Source: Spironucleus salmonicida
Taxonomy: Eukaryota; Fornicata; Diplomonadida; Hexamitidae
Length of the DNA stretch: 64,000 bases
Assembly: GCA_000497125.2 (NCBI GenBank)
Contig: CM035320.1
Coordinates: 1,509,197 to 1,573,196, forward strand
Direction of reading: 5' to 3'
Shown here: positions 54,508-64,000 of the stretch, piece by piece
Layout: every line of letters begins with the position of its first letter
How positions within the stretch are numbered: position 1 is the first letter of the stretch
Position numbers and translations under genes: made by a program
The notes under the pieces: model-generated
Database searches by the model: none
What the model was told of the DNA's origin: nothing
The model's input: only the letters and a program-made list of their open reading frames with translations

Positions 54508-57500
54508 TCACTTTTACTTTTTGTTGGCTTTTTAATCTTCGGTGAACTATAATATCGATTTTTGTAAGCTATCTGATTGAGATATAATACTAACATTCAT
54601 AAGAACTTGATTTTAGGTACCTGGTGTTAATTCTGGAGCCTTTAAGAGAAGTTAGTTTTGAGATTTTTTGAACTAAAATTAAAGCCTTTAATTCATAACT
54701 TAAAAACTATGATTTTACGTTATCTCTTATTCCTAAATTATCACGATATCATTTAAATTAATGACAGTTACCTTGATATATAATTCTAATTACTAAAGCC
54801 AGGATTATCCTACTTTTAATCTAATCTCTTAAAATTTATCAATCTAGTTACTTACTTATGTGATAACAGAATTATTTGATGAAAACTTAAATAACTTATT
54901 CCTAATATCTTTTTCATATTTTTTCCAATTTTCTTATCTATTAATCCTATTCCTCATCATTTTCTCTATATGGGTTTTTAGATTCTTAAATGGATCTTAT
55001 AGAGTAAGTAATTTTGTAGACTTTTCTGGTACAAAACATGAAATCTTAGATAAATATTAATTTTAAACTTATAATATTCTTTCATTTTTTGCTTTTTCAT
55101 CTTATTATTGATCTATGTTGTCTACAAAGCCTTAAAATTAGCTATTATTCTTTAATACATTACTAGATTTAATTGTAGATGATGCAAATTAATCATTCTA
55201 TAGTTATGTTTCAGTAAGAAATAAACTTTTTTCAATATCAATCTACTATTATTATTCTAAATTTTATATATCCTATTTATTGATAATATGTTCATTATCT
55301 ATAACAGATTATTTACCATTCATACTATTTTACGTTTTTTATGGATTATTTTTAATATTTTAGTATTAAGAAGGACCTTTTACTATATTCTATGTTATAT
55401 TTTATTACAATAAATTTTATTAATCAAGAAATAAATCTTTAGTTTTCGAAGCAATAGAATCATTCTACTTATTTTAATAAACTCTATCTGATATTTTATT
55501 CTTATTTTCTTATTATAATTATTTTTGATTAAACTTATTATAGTCTTAAATAGCTGCATTAACCCCACTTTTTGAATTAAGCTAACTATTTTCATGCTTG
55601 CTCATTAGATTTTACTGCTCTTAACCTGAATTACTTGTTAAATCATTTTATCGTAATACTGTAGTATTTGTATTTTATGATATGATATTTGTGGACTTAT
55701 GTTCTGATTATCCTTAATTTAATAAAATTGTATTTTTTAACATATTTTCCTATGAATTTATATTAGGATCTTAATTTAAATAGGTCAATGATGTATTTTT
55801 GTTATCTAAAAATTATTGCTGAGATTCTCCTGGCTAGAATAAATTACAATTAATTTGGTCTTAAATATTTTCATGTTGGTAAATTCTATTATAACTATCC
55901 ACTAAATTGCTATCCGACAAACCTTATGAATTTATAGCACTAATGCAATTATTAATATTTGACGTACCTACAATTTCTTATTATATAACAGTATTTAAAG
56001 TCTGGTGATTATTATTTACATTTGTTTCATTAGCTTAAAGCATAGTTTATATTTAATTTGAAGCTAATATATTTTATTATAAGTTTTAATTAACTTAATT
56101 ATTTGATGGTAACTAATCTTGTAGTGATTAATAACCTAATTTCTATATAGTTTCAACATGCTTGAGTGGTGACGTTATATTCTTCTACTATGAATTAATG
56201 GACTGACTATTGGAAACATTAATATTAAAATCTGGTAGCTCTTAAATATTATTATCATCTACACTTATTTGCTATTAAATATTTAAATCTGTATGCTGCT
56301 AATTAATGACGCAATTACCTATATCTTTTGGATTCATGACGCGGCTATTATTATTAATTTACACTCTTTGTAATAACTATTAACTACATAACCTTGAATC
56401 TATATATTAACATTAAATTCCGATGTCTGTAGTATTTTATTATTTTTATGCCTATAATATTGCCTATTAAATAAGCTACAAATCTGTATTATCTGTTAAA
56501 TCCTAAAGATATTATTCTGAAATACCTTTGACCAACTTGGCAGTTAATTAAGCTTCTTATGTTATAATTTTACTTCCTCCTTATTACTAAATACTATTGA
56601 TATCTTCTAACTATTGCTATTACTTATCATTATTAAACTTAACCTCCTTTGAATGAAATTTTACTTTTCTGTTTTTTATGATATCAATTTATTACACCTC
56701 TGATATTAAATTAGAACACTTGCTACAAATTTATTATTAAAACTGAGTTTAATTATTAACACTAGTAGATATAGAAATCGTCTAAATACTTTAATTTGTA
56801 AGGATAACATCTATTGGGCTACTCCTATTAGATTAACTACTGGATGACTTAAACTTAATAAGATTATTTATTGGCTGTGTTTAGATACTTATATTAGCTA
56901 CCTATTTCTGTTATACAGTTCCTTAAATAATATCATTATAACTAACATCTACTGATTAAGCAAATAATTTCACATTTTATAATTACTGAATAATAATATT
57001 ATTATCATTTTCCATCTACTATTGTAAAGATTAAATTTAATTAAGACTATCTACTTTGCTTTCTAATTCTTTAATAGACTACTTATAGTTAAAAACTGAA
57101 TTAACAAGCAACTGGTTAGTATCTTTAAGTTAATTATTCAATACTAATAATTATTTATAATTTGATTAAAGTTCTAAATTTGGTGTAAGCTATTTTTATT
57201 TAATAGAACTATCTTATACCTCAATACTAAAATCTCTATTAAAATTATCTGCATTATACATATCACCAATCTTATTTTTAGACAGAATTTACTCTTTAAG
57301 TTTATAAATTTCAGACTTAAACAAGTTTTCGTTTTTTTTCTATTAACTATTTAATGTTTTTAAATTATCTAAGATATTTGCAGAAGCTGACTAATCTTAT
57401 AAAATTAATATTATTTATCCTATAACCTCTTATTAGTAAAATTCTGACTATACTTCTAAAAACGATGTAATAGATTCAATATATGAAAAGTAAAATTTTT

Positions 57501-57765
57501 TGATAACATACGAACATAAGCCCTGGCAATGTTATATTATCTTCTAATATTATTTGTTATATAAATTATTTACATTTTTAGGGCATTCATGATCGGTAAG
57601 AGGATCGCAATATAATTCTTTTTCAAATAAAACAAATAATAATTTTTAATCGAACATTTCTTGTATTTTTTGAGGTAATACGGTGAAAATCTCTTAAATT
57701 GGCAACTATAGGTTCATTCTATAATCATCATTTAATTCTGTTATAAAATCTTAAAATAACTCCAT
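54508..57765 (-). CDS. Giant coiled-coil protein, 1085 aa, paralogue B of 14266-16689
   Basis: This is a single TGA-free frame over 3.2 kb. The N-terminal ~180 residues carry KLLFVLFEKELYCDPLTDH with PKNV after it, at about residues 41-66, shared with the 807-aa protein at 14266 (KLFVLFEQDLNCNPTTDH, then IPKDVF). So the two are paralogues with a conserved N-terminal domain. Next is coiled coil (LFKSEIYKLKEQILSKNKI, LDNLKTLNSQQKKNEN). A long Q/N/S-rich stretch follows whose glutamines are mostly TAA/TAG. The C-terminus returns to helices ending EDQKANKKQK. The standard code offers only short fragments on both strands. Basal-body or axonemal scaffold proteins have this shape, but I can name no family. 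Confidence 0.8.
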
Positions 57766-57808
57766 TATTTTAGAATGTATAATTATATATAAACAAAACT
57801 TTAATTGA
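57766..57808. promoter_or_regulatory. Bidirectional 43-bp promoter region
   Basis: This spacer separates the divergent starts at 57765 (giant coiled coil) and 57809 (acidic protein). It is A/T-rich (TATTTTAGAATGTATAATTA... to ...AAAACTTTAATTGA). Assigned by position and composition. Confidence 0.5.
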
Positions 57809-58228
57809 ATGAGCGAAATTGAAACTACCGAATCTGAATAAATTGATCCTTTAGACTAACTCTTAGAGGAAGAATCATTCGAACCATACGAATATTTGGA
57901 TGATAAAATCATATATACGAAAGGTATAACAGATACAGAATGTGAGCCGTTTGAGAGTACTGATTCATTATCAACTAATGATTTTGATGAAACTAATAGT
58001 TCAGAAGAAACTAATAGTTTAGAAGAAACTTTTGAAATAGAAGAATAAGATACTACTGATTACACAGAAACTACTATTTTATCATCAACAGAAACAACTA
58101 CTCAGTTTTCGACATCACAAACCAGTTCGTAGAGCTTACACTCATCTTCTTCGAAGTAATCACGATCGCCATCGTAGTCTTTAAATATTGAAGAAGAGTA
58201 GTTCGAGCATTCTAAAGATCTTGAATGA
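57809..58228 (+). CDS. Acidic Ser/Thr-rich protein, 139 aa
   Basis: This is an intact frame opening MSEIETTESEQIDPLDQLL. The protein is almost entirely acidic and Ser/Thr-rich: FESTDSLSTNDFDETNSSEE, then TTILSSTETTTQFSTSQTSS and an S/R patch SSSSKQSRSPSQS. It looks intrinsically disordered, with many possible phosphorylation sites. There is no signal peptide or membrane anchor. Its stop lies 6 bp from the stop of the convergent coiled-coil gene. Low complexity limits what can be said. It reads as a gene because of even codon use and a good start. Function unknown. Confidence 0.68.
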
Positions 58229-58234
58229 AATATT

Positions 58235-59392
58235 TCACTGTGGAGTAAGTTTTTGTATTTCTTCAATTAGTAAATCAACTTGATCTTGGCAATCTTTTAA
58301 ATCTAGCTATTTTTGCTTAAGCTACTGCTTTAATTTGTACTACTCATCAAGATTCATCGGGGTTATATTTTTAATCTATTAATGTAAATTACTATTTTCT
58401 TACGATAATTTTTTATTTTCCCACTCAAATTTTTCAATTTATTCTTTTTATGTTTTAAAAATTTAGTTTTCTTAATAAAATACAGTATTACTATCTTAAA
58501 TATTTCTATATTCATTAAGGCGTTTCTTTAGTTGGTTAATAGTGTTCTACTATTACTATTATTGCTCTTAGAGCTAATTTTCATAATTTAACTACAATTT
58601 ATTATTAATTTCTTTTTCATTAAGTAATTATTTTTTAACCAATAAAAATGCTCTCTGGTGTTCACATAATAACGCTGAACATTGATTAAGAACTTATTTT
58701 TAGGGCATAATTTATTTTTCATCCTTTATTTATGAATTTTATTTTATTATTTTGTAGTCTTTTTGGTTATTTTATGTTTTTTTAACAAAATTATAAATTG
58801 GCTTATTTGTTAAATTATATAATTTAATATTCAAACTATTAATCTCCTCTTATTTATTATTAAGTTCATCTTTCTATAACTCTATTTATACTTCTAATTA
58901 AGTACTATAGTGCTAATTCTTTTCTAATTATGATGTCTTCTGCAAAAGTTCAGTCTCTTTCTCTTATACCTATTTATCTGCAAAAACTTAAAGCTCGGAA
59001 CCAAATTTCTTCTTATATTAATTTAATCTAATTTCTGCTACACTAGTATCATTTTATAAATATGATGCAATAAACATTTAATAATCATCATACAATCTAT
59101 TTAGCCTAGGTGTAACATCAAAATCTGTTTAGAATAAAGAGTTATATGAATGCTATTAATTTTAAATATCACATATTGCTGATTTAAGTGATAGTTATAA
59201 CGAACTAAAAACATTTAATTGTTGCATATCCTGTTTTTATAAACTTGGTATGTCATGCTTAACATATTAAGATTAATTTAATTCAGACATCATTTAAAGA
59301 TTAGTCTTTTAACTTTTATCTAATATATTGGCTTGTTGCTCTTTCTATTTCAATGCTTTGCCATAAAGGGCATAGTATTTTTATTACTACAT
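58235..59392 (-). CDS. Coiled-coil protein, 385 aa
   Basis: This is a 386-codon frame. The start at 59392 gives MQQQKYYALYGKALKQKEQQ. An ATG at 59290 (MSELNQSQYVKHDIPSLQKQ) is an alternative. The protein is a continuous coiled coil with Q-rich core (EENQLQEQQQQQQNTINQLK-type sequence), a break near KPIYNFVKKTQNNQKDYKI, and a helical C-terminus (LDLKDCQDQVDLLIEEIQKL). Directly upstream in the same frame lie a TGA and a further short ORF, which I treat as chance because the opposite strand carries the start of another gene there. Function unknown; possibly axonemal. Confidence 0.77.
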
Positions 59393-59451
59393 TCAAAGTT
59401 CTTAATGTATTATTTAATTTATCATATAATATTGAATAATATTCTTTGAGA
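59393..59451. promoter_or_regulatory. Divergent 59-bp promoter region
   Basis: This AT-rich stretch (CAAAGTTCTTAATGTATTATT... to ...ATTCTTTGAGA) separates the start of the coiled-coil gene on the minus strand from the start at 59452 on the plus strand. It is the only space available for both promoters. Positional call. Confidence 0.45.
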
Positions 59452-60627
59452 ATGGAAAATTGTTTGTTTCTAAACTAATAAAACTAGATGCTAATTGATT
59501 CTTTAAAAGCTTTAAGGCTTAAGTATACTAAACATAATCAGTCATTGTTAGTTCAAATTTCGATTTTTAGTTTTGATCCTTTTAAGTAACTATTTCCTAA
59601 TTACGACATCATAAAGATTAATAAATGGTAGCTTGATCCTACTTAAATTTTATAAATTTTTGTAAATTAATAAAATATAAAAGAATTTAATCAAATATTT
59701 AACTTATCTTCAGATGTAGTCTATAAGGTTGTTTAAAAGGAAATAACTACTTTCTATGTGTATACAAATGTCCTTAAAAATCTCTATTTGCCTTACAATT
59801 AAGAATTAAATAATATAATGAATAGTTTACTGCATTTTGTAGATTAAAGCAAGTTGATTTTTGTGAAATCAATTAGAAAAGATCTTATTTAACTGTATAA
59901 CCTAACTCCAGCTATGAATTTATAAAATATTTTTTAACCATTTGTTTAAAACAATACAATAATGTTAAATTTTTTGGGTTAAAAACCTCTAGAATAGCTG
60001 AAAATATTTTTTAAAGCACTCATTGTAGAAGAAATAAAGTTTACCATAATTTTATAGAACAAAAATCTAATAGCTGATCTGTAAAACAATGCAAATATAT
60101 TAAAAGACAAAAGATCTAAATAATATTAAGACTTATCTGTAATTATTAATGATAACGTTAATGATTTTGGTATAAAATTATTTATAGAATAATGTAATTA
60201 AGATATAATCTTTTAGTATCTATAAGAATAATTTAGTGGCTAAATACTTCTAAAGTAACCGATAGCTCCTTAATAATAGTAATATAACTCAGATTTAGAT
60301 TACCAAAATAATAATACTTCTGTTTCAGATAGTTTATTTATAGAGGATGTTCCTCAAGTAGAGAAATAAGGATCTTCTGTCAAGCATATTTAACTAAATA
60401 TTTCAGAATGTATTTCTATTGCAACTTCAATATTATAGAAAAAAAGAAGATTAATATTTGTAAAAAATTTAAACATTAACCAGTTAGAGAGTTGGTAATG
60501 GTATAAGTCGTAAAAATTTATATTTGCGAAGGATGGTATTCTGTTCAATGTATCAAATAATGATTCTTATATTTTTATGAACAAAGGAATTAAATGTATT
60601 GATGATATAACAGTAGAATATATTTGA
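59452..60627 (+). CDS. Hypothetical protein, 391 aa
   Basis: This is an intact frame opening MENCLFLNQQNQMLIDSLKA. The N-terminal ~200 residues are helical and hydrophobic-rich (LVQISIFSFDPFKQLFPNYD, ILQIFVNQQNIKEFNQIFNL). A Q-rich linker (PIAPQQQQYNSDLDYQN) follows near residue 280. The C-terminal ~90 residues look globular (LIFVKNLNINQLESWQWYKS and GILFNVSNNDSYIFMNKGI). There is no known domain, although the last part resembles a small beta-rich domain. Start context GAGAATGG with AT-rich DNA upstream. A large AT-rich gap follows. Function unknown. Confidence 0.72.
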
Positions 60628-61679
60628 ATGATATATTATTATTCTTACTAAATATAATATTTAATATTCTATTTTCAGATGCATCTTTTATTCATTATCT
60701 AGTGTAATATGCAATAAATGTATATTAATATTAATTATTTACCTGTTAATTAATTATAAAGTCAATATCTTTAAATAATGAGTCTAATAATTAGATGTCT
60801 GATTGAGTTTTATAATGTAAATTGTTATGCAATTAAGTAATAAATTTGGTTATATTTTCATCAACAAGATCCAATAAATGATTATTTTAACTGATTATGG
60901 AAAATAAATTAATATACAATATCAGAATAGAACATATGTAATATGATTAGCTATTCTTTTTATTCATCTTATATCTGATATTCATGTTTTATTATAAAAT
61001 CATTAAGTAGTATGTTAAAAATTTATTCAATTAATTTGTTAAATCCATTATTGTATAATTAACTCAAAGACTAATTATTTTTATTTCTTTAAAAATGTAA
61101 TAAATATTAGAAATTCAAATTTTTATTGCTCTAATAATATATATTTTCGATTAATTTATTAGTAAATCATTTTCACATACTACTAATAGTAGAAAAATAA
61201 TGTTTAAATAAATTTACTTATGATCAGTAATAAATAATAAGAATAATATTATCAAAACTATTGGGACAGTAAGTAATTATGTTAATATATATACAAATAA
61301 TATATCTGACTTGATATAGTAAATTTGTGATTACTATTAATTTTAATTGATATTATAGCTTAAATATTTTATATCAGAATATAACTTAATTACACTTTTA
61401 TTATTTTGTATTAAAGTATATAAAATCAGCATCATTAAATGTTACTGCATATGAATATCCTGATTTTTAGCGATTATTTTATTTTAAAAATTAAAGAAAC
61501 CTAAATATTATTAAAACTTTGAATATAATTTTACCTATTAATATTGTATTTCTAACATAAATATATCATAAAATTTTAATACTAAGTTAGAGAATAATCT
61601 ATTAACTGATCTTTTATGTAACATGACTTTTTCTCATAATATGCAGTTATATATTGTAATACATATTATCCCTTTGAAA
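60628..61679. other. AT-rich gene-free region, about 1 kb
   Basis: This is the longest stretch in the window without a convincing gene. It consists of A/T-rich sequence with many TAATAT and ATTATT runs and almost no G or C. TGA and TCA triplets occur in all frames, so no long open frame survives on either strand. No tRNA T-arm, hairpin terminator, tandem array or transposon end was recognised. It may contain a replication origin, a matrix-attachment segment or an unrecognised RNA, but the sequence gives no positive sign of these. The last ~60 bp must hold the promoter of the transporter gene. Confidence 0.6.
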
Positions 61680-62630
61680 ATGTAACACATTCTTGGTCAA
61701 TCAATTGCATTACTAAATGCTCTAATTGGAGCTACGCTTTAATCAACATAATATTTTTACGGGTAATCCCTTCCTTTTACCGCTGCTACATTATTTTTTG
61801 TATTATCCCTTCTACTTTTTGCCTTCAAATCTTCGCGCTAAAAACGCTCAAAACGACAACAAATTCTATTTTTGAGCTGTGGAATTCTTGATTTTTCTGC
61901 AAATTGTTTTTTAAATTTAGGGTTCAAGTTTTCAAATGTCGCATCGGTTTTATTATTACTTTCACTATCAACACCATTTGCTATGGTGTTTACACGTATT
62001 TTGATCGGTTAAAAGTACGATTGGTAGCGTATATTATTAGCAGTTCTTAGTGTGGGATTTGGAATTATCTATGTACTACTGGACACAGAAACTGCTGGAG
62101 CTAAAAATATTATTCTGGGAGATATTTTTGCTTTTGTTGGATGTATTTTATATGCTCTAGGTAGTGTTATAAACTAGATGGGATGCGAGGGTGTTGATTC
62201 TGTATGTTTTTTAGCTAATATGGCACCTGGAGCGGTAATAGTTGGAAGCGTTATTTCTGGAGTTTCTGAATACAATTTGTTTTAAACAATTAAGTGGTAG
62301 ACATGGTTACTTATTTTAGCTTATGCAGTAGAAATGATGATATTTTACTATATAACCGTACTGTTACTATAAAAAACTGCTGCTGTGTATTTTAATCTTT
62401 GCTTATTGGTTAGTAACGTTTATTCGTTTGTAATAGCTATTTTTTTATTCAAAACTACACCTAAATGGTATATTATATTTCCTATAATTGGTTTATTAGC
62501 TTGCACAATTTTATATTTTTGGTATGACGATAAAGTAAATAAGAAATTCCTAAAGGATAATGAAATCCTTTAATAACATAGTTATTAATCTCTAAATATA
62601 GATGTACAAGAATAAGTGAATGAAAATTGA
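61680..62630 (+). CDS. SLC35F-type (DUF914/EamA-like) transporter, 316 aa
   Basis: The product is 316 residues with about ten predicted membrane helices. The family signature is clear. HILGQSIALLNALIGATLQS matches the LxLGQxxSxLxTxT start of SLC35F1/F2. DFSANCFLNLGFKFSNVASV matches DxxAxYxxxxAxxxTSxxSV, then TPFAMVFTRILIGQKYDW and LAVLSVGFGIIYVLLDTE. The later helices include GDIFAFVGCILYALGSVINQ and LLILAYAVEMMIFYYITVLL. SLC35F proteins belong to the drug/metabolite transporter superfamily; their substrates are mostly unproven. The C-terminus is short and cytosolic. The start ATG follows CCCTTTGAAAATG and the TAA at codon 2 is Gln. Confidence 0.85.
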
Positions 62631-62743
62631 TTAGTATTATTAAATTAATTATTTTAAATCGCTTGCGAAAAAATTGTTAACTGCTGTTGCTTATATATAT
62701 AAATATATATATATATTCCTTTTCAAATTACCACTTCACAAAT

Positions 62744-64000
62744 ATGTCAGTTGTGAGAAACTTTTAACCATTAACATATCTTGAATTAATCACAGATTAT
62801 GCTTATATAGTTATCGATGATGAACTTAGTACATCTGCGAGAAAATAAATTAAGCTAAGACTGTTTTAAGCATATGTCCCAAGAATTTACATTGAAAATA
62901 TACCTTTATTAATCAAAGAATCAGGAAAATAACCTATTAGATCTATTATATTAATTTCACAAAACACATCTATTGATACAGCTCCTTTATCATCATTGGA
63001 TTTCAAAATTATTAATGATGATGATATGAATAAACTTTTAACGTAGATAGAAGATTTAGCATAAAGTACTAAAACATGGATTCAAAAGCTTTTTGGTCCA
63101 TTAGCTGATGTATATTCTCACCGACTAAAGCTTAGATAAGTACAACTAGCTACTTAGTTTTATGATCTTCTTTAGTTAGCTACATTGTAATCATCTGAAA
63201 TTAGCGAAGATATATCTCTTGATCATGATATTTAAAAATAACTAAACGAATAAATGAAAATCTACAATTGCATACAGAGAGAATGTATTAAAAATACATT
63301 TTACTAAAATATGATTGCTGCCCTTAAGTAATAATAATAAATATTATAGTCCTAGCAAATAAATTATGCATCTACTTCCAATTTCCTTTAAGTGTAGGAC
63401 TTTGAATAATTATTTGCTCCTAAATCACTAGAATCATTAGAGTGCAAGTAGACGTTAAATAATCACACATTACATTTCTTAACAGGTAAGAGTTTATCGT
63501 ATGATCCTATTTAACTTTAATTTCCCCTTTGTGATGATCCTACTAAGCCTTGGTTTTATATTAACGATGCTAGAATTACTTATAATACTCCTGTAGATAG
63601 TTTACCATATGGGCGTCTTTTGATATAAGGCAATTATCTTAAACAACCTAGCTGTATCCTTCAGAATACAGCACTTGGAGAAGGTGCAGATGAGCTTTCA
63701 TAGAATTATTAAACTTTTGAAACTTCTATTGCTAAAGCATGCCATGCAGTCTCTTAACTTTTAGTTAGCGCAACCAAACATTCTAAAAGAGTTCTAAGCT
63801 TAATTTCTGATGAAATAAAAGCAATTTAAGGTATGGATGTTAAAGATATTCAATTAAATTATTAGGATGGTGACTTTAGTTTGAAAAAATCTAAAGTCTA
63901 TAGAAACACATTAGAAGAAGATGTAGACGATTTTATTATATAAAATTCCGCTTTATTATGCGACATCGGTTATAATAGGGAAAAACTTCCTTGTTATAAA
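62744..64000 (+). CDS. Hypothetical protein, 3' end cut by window edge
   Basis: At least 419 residues are present, opening MSVVRNFQPLTYLELITDYA. A helical N-terminal part (KQIKLRLFQAYVPRIYIEN) is followed by a long helix-rich segment (LKLRQVQLATQFYDLLQLAT) with QQQQILQSQQ runs. A globular part follows with FPLCDDPTKPWFYINDARIT and TALGEGADELSQNYQTFETS near residues 265-330. No known domain was recognised. The frame runs intact to base 64000, so the protein continues. The start lies after a (AT)n stretch and CCTTTTCAAATTACCACTTC. Composition is like other conserved genes here. Function unknown. Confidence 0.75.

Noticed and set aside
59393-59545. In-frame TGA joining a 50-codon ORF (from the ATG at 59545) to the coiled-coil gene ending at 58235, suggestive of stop readthrough.
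   Set aside because: The opposite strand carries the start of a 391-aa gene at 59452, whose frame is protein-like, so the short upstream ORF is most likely an antisense shadow.
1-64000. tRNA, rRNA, CRISPR arrays and transposon ends.
   Set aside because: I looked for T-arm-like GTTCRA blocks with paired stems, tandem direct repeats with spacers and inverted terminal repeats, and found none I could defend.

Overview
The window reads as a dense nuclear segment of a flagellated unicellular eukaryote that uses a reassigned genetic code. With TAA and TAG read as glutamine and TGA as the only stop, about 57 long frames appear, many of them recognisable conserved eukaryotic proteins (Rab28, PP1, MCM2, OLA1, DCAF7, DBR1, TTLL9, ESCRT-III). 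With the standard code all of these break into fragments. I saw no intron in any recognisable gene. Intergenic spacers are mostly 10-130 bp and very AT-rich. UAR=Gln, lack of introns, compactness, axonemal genes and an anaerobe-type C_GCAxxG_C_C protein together fit a hexamitid diplomonad (Spironucleus/Hexamita/Trepomonas relatives) best. Ciliates and oxymonads share the code but usually carry introns. This placement is inference.

Layout. 1-6.1 kb: partial Rab28 GTPase, coiled-coil proteins, a tandem pair of zinc-finger genes and a ThiF/E1-like enzyme. 6.1-18.4 kb: an AT-rich spacer, large glutamine-rich coiled-coil proteins, a Schlafen-type AlbA_2 domain fused to an NB-ARC-like STAND ATPase, an AT-hook protein and a Q/P-rich two-helix membrane protein. 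18.4-30.7 kb: a Ulp1-type peptidase, DCAF7 WD40, a Vps20/CHMP6-like protein, a KATNIP-like giant protein preceded by a duplicate of its N-terminal part, a tail-anchored protein and a thioredoxin. 30.8-43.7 kb: a ZSWIM2-like E3, SHIPPO/STPG proteins, Ap4A phosphorylase, PP1, a second ESCRT-III candidate, MCM2, OLA1 and the C_GCAxxG_C_C protein. 44.9-54.5 kb: lariat debranching enzyme DBR1, an Esf2/ABT1-like protein, a CBM20 protein, an LRR protein, a TMEM222-like protein, DTWD1, an inositol polyphosphate kinase, TTLL9 and an oxysterol-binding protein. 54.5-64 kb: long coiled-coil proteins, an acidic protein, a 1-kb gene-free AT-rich stretch, an SLC35F transporter and a truncated gene at the right edge.

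Genes alternate strands without operons. Many divergent pairs share 43-60 bp of nearly pure A/T, and starts typically sit right after an A-rich run (AAAATG). Several convergent pairs are separated by about 10 bp or overlap by a few bases.

Functional themes: cilium/axoneme (Rab28, KATNIP, TTLL9, STPG, ZSWIM2, LRR and coiled-coil proteins), ubiquitin-like modification (E1-like enzyme, Ulp1 peptidase, RING/SWIM E3, DCAF7), ESCRT membrane remodelling, RNA processing (DBR1, Esf2-like, DTWD1) and replication (MCM2). The most unusual gene is the AlbA_2 + NB-ARC protein at 8550-10667.
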